This document shows positions 23,480 through 35,076 of a stretch of DNA of 37,954 bases, piece by piece. The position numbers and the translations under genes were made by a program. The DNA comes from Temnopleurus reevesii (lineage: Eukaryota > Echinodermata > Echinoidea > Temnopleuroida > Temnopleuridae), in NCBI GenBank assembly GCA_036244855.1, contig BQKZ01000560.1, forward strand, positions 13,969-51,922, read 5' to 3'. The notes below the pieces were generated by a model, which was given only the letters and a program-made list of their open reading frames with translations, searched no databases and was not told where the DNA came from. The first letter of the stretch is position 1. Each line of letters opens with the position of its first letter.

Positions 23480-23565
23480 ATTGCTGTTTAAAGTGCACTT
23501 CGGATGTAACTAGGGAAGCTGAGGTGCATCCCTCACTGTCATCATGTCGTGGCCGGAATAATTTG
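23480..23565 (+). other. Candidate 86-base 5' untranslated exon with two short uORFs
   Basis: The acceptor is preceded by a long pyrimidine tract (TTTTTTCTTCCTCCAG), and the donor is TTG|GTAAGTG, close to the animal consensus. All three frames are closed or too short to code, which fits a leader exon. It contains ATGTAA (start directly followed by stop, 23504-23509) and a second ATG at 23544 with A at -3 that reads MSWPE and stops at 23559-23561. It lies about 12.8 kb upstream of the coding exon on the same strand. The link to NCOA is inference from position and strand. It could instead belong to another transcript or be a decoy. Confidence 0.4.
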
Positions 23566-23569
23566 GTAA

Positions 23570-24045
23570 GTGTACAATCAAATTTAAGACTCCTAGGCTT
23601 CGTTTCTTAAAGGTAGAAAACTACATTTGCACACATTGCGGTTATGCTTACAACTTGTTGTGTACCTCAGATATGCCAAAATAATAACCTCTATGAAATA
23701 TTTTGGTCGAATGTAGTCCAGAATATTTAATTGAAATAAAAATCTATTCTATCATAATTCATCTTGACACCACCGCGTTGCAACGGTATCGCGATACTCC
23801 TGGGTATTACAGTACCACACACACACACAAAACATTGTAAGAGCACATACAGTGTGCACTTCAATACATTGCCACATCATGCGGAATACGCACTGAGAGA
23901 GACTCTTGCGATATTGGTCAACGAGGGGTCAACGGGTGTTTTGAATTTTTAACACACGGTCCATTAATTCGAGGCCCGAATAGAAGAATTATAATTGGTA
24001 TAACTATAAATGCGCCTATCATGACCAATCTTTGTGCTTAATTGA
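23570..24045. other. Stretch without a recognised gene
   Basis: It contains a short (CA)n run near 23818-23828. Nothing else is supportable. Confidence 0.5.
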
Positions 24046-24047
24046 TT

Positions 24048-24177
24048 GGTGATAAGTTATAACATTTAGTACTCTTCAACATAACACAACAATCTTGGAA
24101 AGTCAAATTTTAGGTGATAAGTTCTAACATTTAGTACTCTTCAACATAACACAACAATCTTGGAAAGTCAAATTTTA
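24048..24177 (+). repeat. Recent 65-base tandem duplication
   Basis: The two copies, 24048-24112 and 24113-24177, both run from GGTGATAAGTT to GTCAAATTTTA and differ at one base (TTATAAC against TTCTAAC). The near identity implies a recent event or an assembly artefact. Confidence 0.9.
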
Positions 24178-24179
24178 GG

Positions 24180-24570
24180 CTGCAAAAGAAGCATTCTACC
24201 TTTAAAGTTGGATGATATTGCCTATTGAATTTATGTTTTAAAAGGCCAACAGTCTGATATGATGAATACTTCATAAAATGTGTCCTGTTAGAGAAATTTA
24301 GATCTGAGATATTGTGCACCAGAAGAGTCATTTAGATATAATTAAACCAGTGAAAACCTGCCTGAAAATGTTCTTTAACATTCCCAAATCACTGCAAAGC
24401 CAATTGAAATGTTTGCGACCCCTTTGATATTTTTTTAAACTAAGAATATCTGAAAGTTTGACGGAATAGAATAAACATTTACTATAAAAAATAAGATTAA
24501 AAATAGATCAGCTCTCAGAAAGTATGTGGCTCTGGATGGTGAATATATATACAGAGATGTTAATCGTACA
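24180..24570. other. Stretch without a recognised gene
   Basis: Nothing supportable seen. Confidence 0.5.
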
Positions 24571-24574
24571 GGAA

Positions 24575-24868
24575 TATTGATAATGTTAATAGATGTAATT
24601 TACATGTATATAGCGCACTTTTCCACTCTGCTGAGTGCTCAGGGCGCTAAATGCAGTATCATATCATTACCCTGGCTTTAGCCCGGCATACACCAGCGCA
24701 CATGGCATTTCATAAGCATGTAGACATTCCTGCCAGGTACAGAATCACCTCACCTGGGTTGAGTGCAGCACAATTTGGATGAATTTCCTGCGGAAGGAAA
24801 TGGATTTGAACTTGTGACCCTCTGGTCGAAAGGCAAGAGTCAGAACCACTACACCACGACGTCTCCAT
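24575..24868 (-). mobile_element. tRNA-derived SINE, reverse orientation
   Basis: On the minus strand the head has an A box (TGGTGTAGTGG, complement at 24846-24856) and a B box (AGTTCAAATCC, complement at 24802-24812), as in tRNA-derived RNA polymerase III promoters. It is followed by a body and a tail GCGCTATATACATGTAAATT ending in ATTAACATTATCA. The cloverleaf is not intact, so this is a retroposon and not a tRNA gene. Confidence 0.75.
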
Positions 24869-24869
24869 T

Positions 24870-26200
24870 ATGAATGAGGCGTACATGTAAGTGTATACAT
24901 ACTGAATTCAAGGCTCTCAAGTGAATGGCTTTATTGTCGTAATTGTTAAAATCATGTATGCTTTCACTTCTTGTCAGCTTAATTGTATTATTCATATTTT
25001 AATTTTGACCTCACGCACATTCTGGAATGGTTGGCATTTATGTATACAGTACATGTAAATGAAAATATATGAAAAATTGTAAATTGACGTTTGCTGCATT
25101 CACTCACGATTCATAAATCTACTTTCTTATGCAACAGACGTCTTATGGGCCCTAGGAAATGCCATGTGTGAATGAGACTTTAGACTATAATCAGGCCGCA
25201 ATTGCATGTAATCTGAGATATACCCGTTTACAAGTCCAAAAGTCACCTGTCTTGCAAGAGCTACTGTACATGAGGGTTGAAACATGTACACTTCATACAA
25301 GTGTCGCCTATTGATGATACATTGTATTTTAAAGCCCAATTTTGATAGTGATTATAATATAAATTATATGGGATGTTTATCATGACATATGTATCTTCTA
25401 CACATTTCGAGACCAGAGCATATTTTTTTTTTTACTAACTGATTCTGTTTGAAAATTTGAATTTGACAGTTGAACCATATTTTTGCTCCCTCTCTTTATA
25501 GTAATAACAATAGATTGTTTGTTATTGGGCATAAGCAAGGTTATTTCTGAGATTTGACAAAGAATGGTATAAAGGTATAGACAAAAATTAAATTCTGAAA
25601 TTTCCATCCACTTTTGTGCATGAGGTTTCCTTTATCAAGAAAGAAAATGTTGTTTCAGTCTCGAGGTCCCCAAGACCAAGATATTTTGCACACTTTAGGT
25701 TATGTAGCTTTTCCAAAACTCATTCACTTTTCACACTATCTTAAATGATACTCTTCGTTTTATTTAGATTTGAAAACAAAAGTTGGGTAAAAATGTTTAC
25801 TTTTACCAAAACTTTACCTGACCTTTAATTGTCAAACAGATTTTCTTTGAAATTCATTACATGCTTTCATGTTCTTGCTATTCTGTACAGGATGGAGTTC
25901 AGTATATAGTTAACCTTCAAACATTGGATGAGCCTTGTAAATTTTAAAGGCAGTGACCAGTATTGTCAGTTTAACATTCAATATTATAAACCTTTGCCTA
26001 AGATATTTCTTCAGCAGCACTACATGTAGACCCCTAAATATCCTCTGCAGAGAGCTTTAAAATGCAAGTAAAACATGATCATTTCACTTGTCCAAAGCCG
26101 CATGCTTTCTGATGACCGATCTATTTTTACCATGCATATTTTGATCTGTTATACTTTCAGATATTCTTACTTTTAAAGATGTTAAAAGGTACACATACAT
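24870..26200. other. Stretch without a recognised gene
   Basis: AT-rich with three TACATGTA palindromes. No exon-like block with paired splice sites stands out. Confidence 0.5.
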
Positions 26201-26206
26201 TTAGAC

Positions 26207-26372
26207 CTGGGGGTGCTTCATCAGGATTTGTCACAGAGACAATTAGTCAGCGCTGACAAATTCCTTGATTGTGATTGGGTGAAAAGCACTATCGCTAACA
26301 GTTGCTATAGCAACCGAAAGTAGGAAAATGACTCCTTGTCGCTGCGACAAATCTTGATTAAACACCCTCCTG
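26207..26372. mobile_element. 166-base MITE with GGGTG ends
   Basis: The left end TGGGGGTGCTTCATCAGGAT continues into TTGTCACAG. The complement of the right end reads AGGAGGGTGTTTAATCAAGA and continues TTTGTCGCAGC. These form an imperfect inverted repeat of about 30 bases. Inside are CAGCGCTGACAAATTCC and TTGCTATAGCAACC, short palindromes typical of such elements. Its GGGTG start and TTGATTGTGATTGGGTG interior resemble the 3.4 kb MITE. Confidence 0.7.
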
Positions 26373-26374
26373 TT

Positions 26375-27000
26375 TTGCGACAATCTGGCATTGTTGTATA
26401 CTGTAATTCCTACACACATTGCTCTTCAGGGATTCTTGTAATCTATGTACACCTGAAGTAAATGACCATTAAGTACCAGTTAGGTTTTTTTTGTTTTAAT
26501 TCCTAAGGTGAGGGTTGATTTGGTGCAGTGTGCAAAGTGTTATGCACGCATACCTTCATCTCCTAGAGCCAGTTTCTCAGAACATTATCATAGACATACA
26601 ATGTATATCATGTATCGGTAGATCCAGGGAAAGGGATCCCTGGTAGATCGAAGCTCAAAATGTTTTTTTTTTAGCTTTTGTATTCTTGCTGAGCAGTATT
26701 AGCATCATGCTCTGTCTCTGACGGATGTGTGAACCTTGATATATAACTGTGTTTGTGAGAAGGCATGTTGAACATGTTTTTAACATGTTTGACTAATAAT
26801 GTGATACATCTTTGTGGTACTGAATTACAATGTATGTTATGCGTAATGTGATCTATTTCAGTTGCTTACTTTTAATGTTCTATTTCCTTAGCTCTGTAAA
26901 ATGCTGTACATAAAGACTAACTGGTTTGCACTCGGTAATTATTTATGGTCAGAATTCTATTTTTTAATCATTAAAACATTCCATGAAGAAAGATAGGATT
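26375..27000. other. Stretch without a recognised gene
   Basis: Nothing supportable seen. Confidence 0.5.
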
Positions 27001-27004
27001 TTTT

Positions 27005-27078
27005 TTGGAAAGCGCTTAGAGACTTTCGCATGATTGTGTTATGCGCTAAATAAAAGTGTTTCATTATTATTATTATCA
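27005..27078 (+). mobile_element. SINE-like 3' tail, plus orientation
   Basis: AAAGCGCTTAGAGACTTTCG, then TGTTATGCGCTAAATAAAAG, then CATTATTATTATTATC. This AGCGCT-to-GCGCTATAAA tail with a TTA-repeat end resembles the other SINE tails in the window. No head is visible upstream. Confidence 0.55.
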
Positions 27079-27154
27079 ATTCAGGTTCTTTTTCACATGT
27101 CACTGTGATTTTTAGATTTTATTGAAAAGTAAAAAAAAAAATCAATTAAGTTCT

Positions 27155-27275
27155 GTGATTGTCAAAGAATCGGTTGATGGATTGTCTGATTTTGCTCAAA
27201 TTTTCACAGTTTGTTCGTCTGTTTTTTCATCATTCAATGCGAACATGATAATTTCATGGGTTGGTTTCCCTTTGA
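27155..27275. mobile_element. Solo right arm of the TTAA element (family B)
   Basis: GGATTGTCTGATTTTGCTCA, AATTTTCACAGTTTGTTCGT and TTGGTTTCCCTTTGAA correspond to the right arm of the 20.4-21.0 kb element in the same order. The left arm and the interior are missing. Confidence 0.65.
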
Positions 27276-27279
27276 ATAT

Positions 27280-27925
27280 ACAGTACTCCTAAAGGGTATC
27301 TTATCCCCAACACCCCCCAAAACAAGAACATTTTGGATATCATTGAAGTACATTAAATCAACCCTAAATACATGTAACTTTTACTGACATGATACATAAT
27401 ACTAGTTTAGTAGTTAGAAGCAAAGAAATGTCTCATTCATGATCGACACATAGAGCCTTACACTATAAAGAAAGCTCAGTGCATGGATTGTCTACTGTAA
27501 TACATACATGTACATTTACATGTCTCTATTTCTTACAGGTGTGAGCTAGCCTATTTATAAGTTGTCTTTTGATTTATCACAAGAACCGTGCATTTAGATT
27601 CAATATTAAAGAAAAATGAGAACTCTCTTAACATCATGGGATGTTTAGAGGAATTGGATTAGTGTATACTACTAATTTTAGTGTACATCTACAGTACCAA
27701 CTAAACTAGCAAGTTATCATTTATGGCCTCGGATACCCCTTTGACTAGAGCCTGTACACATCCACCATGGGAAACTGTAAAGGAGACCAGGGTAACAGAA
27801 AATACATTTGAACATGCTTCAACATGCATAACAAAAATGTGTATGAAATTTGAAAATGCTTCTCACATGCATTCTGCTACATGGTATACATACATGTATT
27901 TTAGTTTGAATGTCAGAATCAAAGG
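27280..27925. other. Stretch without a recognised gene
   Basis: The 97-codon frame at 27723-28016 runs into the tandem repeat that follows and has no domain. Three TACATGTA sites are present. Confidence 0.5.
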
Positions 27926-27934
27926 TCAACTCCT

Positions 27935-28230
27935 GGGAGACACCAATGGAGTTGATGCCCTTCTGGAGTCGGCATCAGGAGTACAACGTTTTTACTCACA
28001 TGTGTGGGGGATTTGAATTCCCATTTATTTTGCCTGTGAGGCAGTGTGCTGGTGGAAACAAATGATGCAGTTTTTCTCACGAATCACCGATTGAGTTGAT
28101 ACCCGCTGGAGTCGGCGCCGGGAGAACAGCATATCCAGTCATATGTTTGCGCAGTTTGAATTCCCATTTACTTTGTGTGTGAAGCGATGTACTTGTAAAA
28201 TAGAAATGATGCAGTTTTGTTTTGATTGTC
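27935..28230 (+). repeat. Tandem duplication of about 146 bases (family D)
   Basis: Copy 1 (from about 27937) has GGAGTTGATGCCC, CTGGAGTCGGCATCAGGAG, TTTGAATTCCCATTTATTTT and AAATGATGCAGTTTT. Copy 2 (from about 28083) has TTGAGTTGATACCC, CTGGAGTCGGCGCCGGGAG, TTTGAATTCCCATTTACTTT and AAATGATGCAGTTTT. Several mismatches show the duplication is not recent. A diverged relative is at 11.8 kb. Confidence 0.75.
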
Positions 28231-28234
28231 AATT

Positions 28235-31000
28235 AATAAAGCAATTTCTCTATTTATTTACATGAAATTCAAACAAACCATGAATAACCATAATCTAATT
28301 TGTTTCTGAAGAAACGCATAGTTTTACAGGAGCTTGCAATGTGATTAAGTATGCTACTTCTCTCAAAGCTGATTCATACACTTAAAAAATGTTAAAGCTG
28401 CAACAAGCTCTGCAGCTCTTTCTAATGGCACAATTCTGCTTGAAAAGGTCAGGGATGTGATACTAATGTTCTGAACAGTTATAAAGACCTCCAGTTATTA
28501 ACACCTTTTTGTCTCTTAGCAGATGATGATTATTATCTGTTTAACTTTCTCCCCTCTTTGCCCCCAGTCTCCCTGCCCGACAAAAAAGAACTTGTCACAT
28601 GTTCAGGATTATATTTTGGTGCCTTGCATATCCTGCATAAGTGCATACAGTTGTGTCAAAACTTCACTCCCTGATAGTATGACAACATTTCGCCCTCGAA
28701 CAATTTATTATTTCCTCATGATGGAGGAAAAAATAAATTGAGAGGCTTTTGGATTGTCTTTTAAAAAAAGAAGAGGAAAGTAATTTGAACAATATAAAGA
28801 TATTTGACTAACATTTTTTTTGATAATTAGAATGGTTTTAAATCACTGATTTTAGCTAAATCTGAATGATTCTCGGCAATTGATTCGTTGATTGAGAAAG
28901 ATATGATCATTAGTCATCTATCACAAAACACCTAAAATTTCAAGGATATTATATAGTGAACGAATTTGGCAAAGTGCTAGATCTTATGACATTTCATTGA
29001 TCACTGCTAGTCATGATTAAGTAGTTTGAGGTAAAATCATTATGCAAGTTTGTTGTATCGTAACGAACAATAGGTACGATCGTGAGCTTATTAATTTATC
29101 AAGACAAACATGGATTTGTTTACAATGTCATTGCTCGCAAAGTATGATAAAAAAAAACACCCCTGCACACACGCTGGATTCAATTGAAATGTCTCATACA
29201 TGTAGTATATTGCACTATGACAACAACAAAAACAAAAACAATTTGGTTGCCATCTATTTCTCTGAGAATGACCCGACCGGGGATTACTTTTTTCTTTTTA
29301 AATCAGAACTTTCTTCTTCTAAGTTGTTAATGAATTCAAAATTTATTATTCTGAATTGAGGATAAGACCAAAATGTCTCATTGTGGATCTTTCTTGTTAT
29401 TCTCCGGGAATTTTTAAAAAGAATTTCCAAGGGCTAATTAATGAGTCATCCAAAATTTAGATTACTTGTTATTATAAAATAATATTGCATAAGGTAGTGA
29501 ATTACAAGAGGGATTTTTATTCTGGAAAAGTAGCAATACTTGTAGCCATTACTTGTAGCCAAATTTGATAATGGATTATATGCTGATTTCTCTACTCTTT
29601 CCTTTTCCTTTGCTGCATGCCTCTTCTGTTTCGCCACTTCCTGGCTTATGGCTGTTATTATGATGCATTTCAAAACCACATATTTGTTTGAAATATTTGT
29701 ATAGATCACGAAGGTATTTGGTTCCAGCATTGTATCTGTATTGCAGTAAATGCAAATCCCAGTTTATGTGTCATCAGTCCTGAATTACCCTGACAAGGCC
29801 ATTGCTAGGCATTCAATTTTTGCACAATTTTTGTTTAATATGACAGTGATTAATATTTTATTAATCACCATTAGCTAATGGTAACAATAACAATCTTGAG
29901 AGGACTGTCATTCATTGGTGATATCTGCATTACATGTATATTCAAATTTTGTTGTGCTTTCTACAAGAAAAAATACAAGCTATAAAACAAAAATTGTGAC
30001 AGAAAAAGTATTAAGTAATTTTCAGGTTTTTCTTAGTAAGCAGCTTTTATTTGATCATTCTGTTTTATGCAGGCCTACGTACACATGCACATGTTGCCTA
30101 TACATAATTTACAATTACGGGCGTATAAGAACTCTACAGTCATGTAGAGTAATACATGCATACATGTATGGTGAAAGTTGGAGCATTGGATATTGACAAT
30201 GATATCTACAAATGTAGGCCTATAGATAATCCAGAAATTAACATTAATTTGAAGGAGAAAATTAGGGTTGCATGGAACTTTATTATTTTTTTTTTGTTTT
30301 GTTTCGTCTTTTGTCCATTTGTTTATCGATACTTTGGTATTTTAAGAGGACTGGAAATGAAGACTACATGTATTTATTGTCACTCTGTCAATCATTGTTC
30401 CTGTTTTTGCTCAATGTTAGTAAACTCCTACAACATATATCTAGTTGTCAAATCTCTGCTTCTCTCTTATCAATAGCAAGTGTTCTAAATGACTGCATAC
30501 AGTGTAGATCCGTGCACATGCACATTCAGCTGGAAATAACAAATTTTATTCATCTCAACTTTTTTTTTGAGTTAGTCATATATTTTGGCTCGTCAATCAA
30601 AATGCATGCATTGTTCTTTGATCCATGTACAGGACTGTAGCTTTATACAACAAATTGGCAAATGGCTAAATCTTGTACTAGTATTCATGACAACAAATAA
30701 TATTGGGTGTCCATTAGACAATTCTTGCAACTCTTGCCAAAAATGTACAGATTTTCCCAACTGTCGATTTCTTCCTTAGTTTTATACAGCTTCTGTAAGG
30801 GAAATCAGGAATATAATTGTTGGGGCTACTATACAGGATGTGTACAAGTATGCATGTGTATTGATGGGATTTCACGTACAACAAGTTATTATTAGGATAT
30901 TTTATAGTTTTAGTGATAGCCAGAAGAGTGCGATTAATGTATCCGACATGTCAAATAATTTCGTAGAAAGGGATGAATTCCCCAAACTGCTCAAAATTCA
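28235..31000. other. Long stretch without a recognised gene; small palindromes
   Basis: I see no exon with paired splice sites or recognisable protein. Two perfect short palindromes abut at 29846-29868 (GTGATTAATA with TATTAATCAC) and 29867-29882 (ACCATTAGCTAATGGT). The overlapping frames at 29915-30895 are AT-rich and show no family match. Confidence 0.5.
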
Positions 31001-31006
31001 TTTGGT

Positions 31007-31140
31007 TAAAGCCCTGGTCACATAGGACCCCGGAAGCAACACGATTCACCCCGACTCTTTGTTAATTCACAGTTAACTTTCTCAGAACAACGAATCGGGG
31101 TGAATCGTGTTGCTTCCGGGGCGCTATGACCGGGGCTTTA
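31007..31140. mobile_element. 134-base fold-back MITE, nearly perfect palindrome
   Basis: The left arm (TAAAGCCCTGGTCA, CCCCGGAAGCAACACGATTC, ACCCCGA) is repeated in inverted orientation (TCGGGGT, GAATCGTGTTGCTTCCGGGG, TGACCGGGGCTTTA) with few mismatches. Arms are about 50 bases and the central spacer about 35. The GC-rich arms contrast with AT-rich surroundings. No coding sequence. Confidence 0.85.
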
Positions 31141-31144
31141 GGCA

Positions 31145-32010
31145 TGTACATTTATTCCAAAATCATCTAAAAAACATGGGAGGAAGGATACTTTTTTCAT
31201 TCTTTCCTCCATGCTGAGAGAATTTGTTAATTGCTTTCTATTGTGCATTTATGTTGAAGGTTAATAACGAGCCAATATTTTCACAAGAGATCTGCCCATC
31301 AATTCATAGTTGAATTATTATTGATGTGTTCAATCATTAGAAATATTCATTCTCAGTAAAAGTTTATATTATTTAATTTTTGATTGATCAATTACAATTT
31401 TGAGAACATAATAAAACAAGTATTAAAAACCCTCAGTTGAGCGCTTCACACAGCAAAGATACAGTCGATATTTGGTTCGATTTGCAGTCAAATTTTTGTT
31501 GGTGAATTTTTTGCACACTGGTCATGTCAGTACTTTTCGTACAATGAAGATCACTAAAAAGGGCTCCCAGTATATGGCCTAAGGTTTTCTTATATATATA
31601 TATTTTTTTAATAGAAATTCAATTTCTCAAATATGTCCTGTATGAAAAAGTAATTATTGCATTTTCCTGAAAGACCATTTACAGATGTACCATAATGCAA
31701 ATACTCTACATAGATGAGGAAATAACTTGCTTCCTTCCAGAACCTGAAACCTACTTCCTCCGATACCTTCCTTTGCATATGTGGAAATGGTTGTGGTACA
31801 TACATTATACACTATGCAAATAAAAGTTAGGAACCACTCTTGAATGTCTATGTGTTCTGTGCTGTTTTAGATCTATGAAAATACTCCTCATGCATCTGTC
31901 TTACAAGTTATTAAACATATAGCATTTTTTCTTTACACATTCATGAGTGGTTTTAATTTTTGCATGTTGTCTCTCACTCCATTAAAAATCCTGAAACAAA
32001 AGCCCAGTGC
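31145..32010. other. Stretch without a recognised gene
   Basis: A (TA)n-T run lies at about 31591-31610. Nothing else is supportable. Confidence 0.5.
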
Positions 32011-32017
32011 TGTGAAC

Positions 32018-32262
32018 CAATAGGCAGGGTAACCTTTTTTTTTTTTTAATACATATAGTGCATGACTTGCCATTAAACGTAGTAACGTGGTATTCTGTAA
32101 ACCGTTTGATAACATTAAGACTACAATACTTAGAATCCAGTTTGCATACATTACTTGTTGCTATGTCAGGCAAGCCTCGGGCATGCTTTAGGGTTGTCAA
32201 GAACAACCTTTGTGTTTAAAGGTAGGCATAAAATTTGCATTTATTAGTAAACCTGCCTATTG
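32018..32262 (+). mobile_element. MITE family A, most complete free-standing copy
   Basis: The left end CAATAGGCAGGGTAAC and the complement of the right end, CAATAGGCAGGTTTAC, match at 15 of 16 bases and define the termini. Inside are TACAATACTTAGAATCCAGT, TTGCATACATTACTTGTTGC, CAAGCCTCGGGCATGC and AGAACAACCTTTGTG, shared with the other five copies. The element is about 245 bases and non-coding. Confidence 0.8.
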
Positions 32263-32264
32263 AA

Positions 32265-34725
32265 TAGGTTTTAGTGGTCCCAAACTTTTATTAAATAGGG
32301 TACCTTGAACACATATGAAAATTGATTCAAGCGTTTAGAATTTGAACTTTGCACATTTATTTACCATACCAGATATGCTGTTAAAAGATTGATTTTCAAA
32401 TGAAGATGTACAATTTTTTAAAGAAGCAAATCAATTTTCATAATTTTTTTTAATGGAAATTACAAATTTTCATTTTAAGAAAGATTTTATGATAATAAAT
32501 ATGTACACAGCAAAAAAAAAAATGAATATGCACACAGCAAAAAAAAAGGTGGGATTTGAAATTTGCATAAAAGCACACATTCGACAGGGATGGGTTATTC
32601 AGATGTCTGTACTGGTCAATACTTCTTATTTTGCCATAAAAATTGAGTCGAACTGGATATTTCTGGATTTCGAAAAAGCTGTCACGATTGCCTGGTTTTG
32701 TGGGATATTTTTCTCTTCCAAATTTCATTTTGGCTATCGATTTGGCAGAGAGTGCGGAAATAGCTAGTTTCCTTCCAAACTCCCAGTCTGACTTCCTTCT
32801 CTGTCTTTACTAAATTTTATCAAGAGAAACGCGACTTCACAGCTGAGAACAATATGAATCTGTATGTGTATTTACAAAAAAAAACCATTATATCAGTGTT
32901 AAAACAAGAAAAAAATCAGAAATTTTATATAGATGATTACCAAGGTTTCGGAATAAAACTAAAAAATATCACGAAAGTCAAAAGACATTGTTGAAAATGT
33001 TATTATTGTTGCAATTTCAAACGTTTGAAAATTATATCAACCTCTTGTGAAATGCAGTTTTCACAGAAGGTGTTTGATGAAAGCAAAGGAAGAGACTGAT
33101 ATCAAAATAAGTACTTAAAAAGAGAGAGATATAAAAAAAAGAACAATTAAATGAAAAGAGAAGAGTCTTGAACAAAGATGATGTAGAATGTGACGTGTTT
33201 TAATTTTGCGTAAACCAGATTCTTTGCAGTAAACAATTTTTGTGACTTATCCAATCGTGGAAAGTGATCATCGTCCCCCTTTTGTGGAAATTAGGTTTCT
33301 GGGTTTGTGGCTTGATGAAATAATTTCCATTTGCAGAGAGAGGGAAAGAGAAAGACAGAAATCAAGCACAGAGCTCCGAGAGGGGTGAAATAATTGTGTC
33401 AATGCACTGATATGAAGATTGCTTTATGGGTGTTATTGCTATCAGAGCAGAAATTGTGGGTACATGTAATTGGCACTCTCGTAGATAGAAATACATACAG
33501 TGACAATTAATCAATTTTTTTGGTGACATACATGTATTGTGTTTTAAGAACCTATCCTCATCTAGTTTTCAAAGGAGGTTTCCACCAAACCAGTGTACAT
33601 GTACAAACTGCTTTTTAATATCACTTTTTAATAGGAGTCTTTGCAATATTAGTCAGCTCATGAAGTGGTTTCTAAAACTTGATCGTGTTAGAGGTTTTCT
33701 GGATGTGTACAGTGCAGGACCATATATGGTATAGCGCACCGGGTAAAGAGAGAGAGCTCGAGGAGAAGGCTAGCAGTTTTAGTGTTCAGGAGATGCATTC
33801 AGTGAGTTCACACGCTTTGTGCGTTTTTTGAAACCTCACCAGACCTGTACATGTTAAAATACATGTACATACATGTAGCTGATATGACCACTCAATTATA
33901 ATTCCTTGATATGACTCTGTTTACTGATCTTTTTGTCAACAAATTCTTCCATTTGATGATTGTTTTCGAGATCATTTCAAAGGGCTTAAATTTCTAAAAC
34001 CTATAGAACAAAGGAATATTTCATTATCAACTAAACTAATCAAAGGATGTGGATTGTAGATCTGGACTGACTATTTTTTTTAAATTTCTAATTAATATTT
34101 TTTTTTGCAAGAAATCACCGCAAATAGGAATTGCTCTTTAAAAATATTTTTTTTCTTCCTACCCAAAATATAACAACTGGTGCTCATTATTTCTAGATGA
34201 AAGAAGTTTTTACCTCATCTCATGAAAGTATTTAGAAAAAAATTACATATTTCTTGTCATTACCGAAAAACGTTTTTGCTCCTCATTTTAAATTGAAGAA
34301 TGTAAATAGATTCGATTTTTGTTGTTTTGGAAAAAATATAAAGCAAAAAAATGATAATGATGTTTTTCATAAACACCTTGCTTTTGTTTTGTAGGTCTTC
34401 AATTAATGTTTGTGCATTGTTGCTGTACTCTCGACTAGATTATCTAACGCTGTTTTTTTTTATTGGAGTCTGTTTGGGGAAGGCCCCTTTATTTTTATTT
34501 TTTTTAAATTTTTAATTTTTCTTTTTAAGGATCATAGTTTTTGCAGAATATATTTTTGTGTAACATTCTTATGCCACAACAAGAAACTGGTTTAAACTAG
34601 TATACATATCAACTCCAAGGCTTCACTAGAACTAATTATCATTTACTGTTTGATGCATGGAGTGCTTGTTGCAGTATAGCTTGGATTGCGTAGATAGTGA
34701 GGTGAATGTTTTTAGGGTGAGCTTT
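32265..34725. other. Long stretch without a recognised gene
   Basis: It contains two tandem copies (period 27) of ATG(T/C)ACACAGCAAAAAAAAA at 32501 and 32528, and purine-rich patches near 33118-33165 and 33339-33360. Five TACATGTA palindromes fall within 33460-33880. No gene is seen. Confidence 0.5.
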
Positions 34726-34729
34726 TGCC

Positions 34730-34860
34730 AGCCTGCTGCTGTGCATGCACTGACGTCAGTCCAGTGTTACTAGCAGGCACAGGCTGAGGTCAATCCATCT
34801 TCTATGGACACACCATGGTGTTTACTCCATAAACTTAACCTCACCATTTTATATAAAGGT
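34730..34860 (+). promoter_or_regulatory. Candidate control element: CRE palindrome followed by a TATA-like box
   Basis: ACTGACGTCAGT (34749-34760) contains the full CRE, TGACGTCA, the binding site of CREB/ATF-type bZIP factors. It sits in a short GC-richer imperfect palindrome (CAGCCTG to CAGGCTG, about 34730-34788). TATATAAAGG follows at 34850-34859. The position about 1.6 kb upstream of the leader exon is suggestive, but no transcription start is shown by the sequence. Confidence 0.25.
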
Positions 34861-35076
34861 AATAGAATATTGTGTGGCTGCTCTCAACTGACAGACCAAA
34901 TATTTTTTACTTTTTACTCGAATAAGAAAATTACATTAAAATCATAGAAAACATGTGAAATAGGCCTAGTACTATTTTGAAATGTCATTTTCTGATGTTT
35001 ATTTGCATTTCAGATTTTCACTCTCTTCTTACTTTTCTTGGTCTTATTTTTCATATGAAATGTGTTCCCCCCAAAA

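Noticed and set aside
24797..24868. Possible tRNA gene on the minus strand
   Set aside because: A and B boxes are recognisable, but arms do not form an intact cloverleaf and the sequence continues into a SINE body and tail.
34381..34460. Possible exon after the TTTTGTAG acceptor-like site at 34394
   Set aside because: No convincing donor follows and no frame resembles a known protein.
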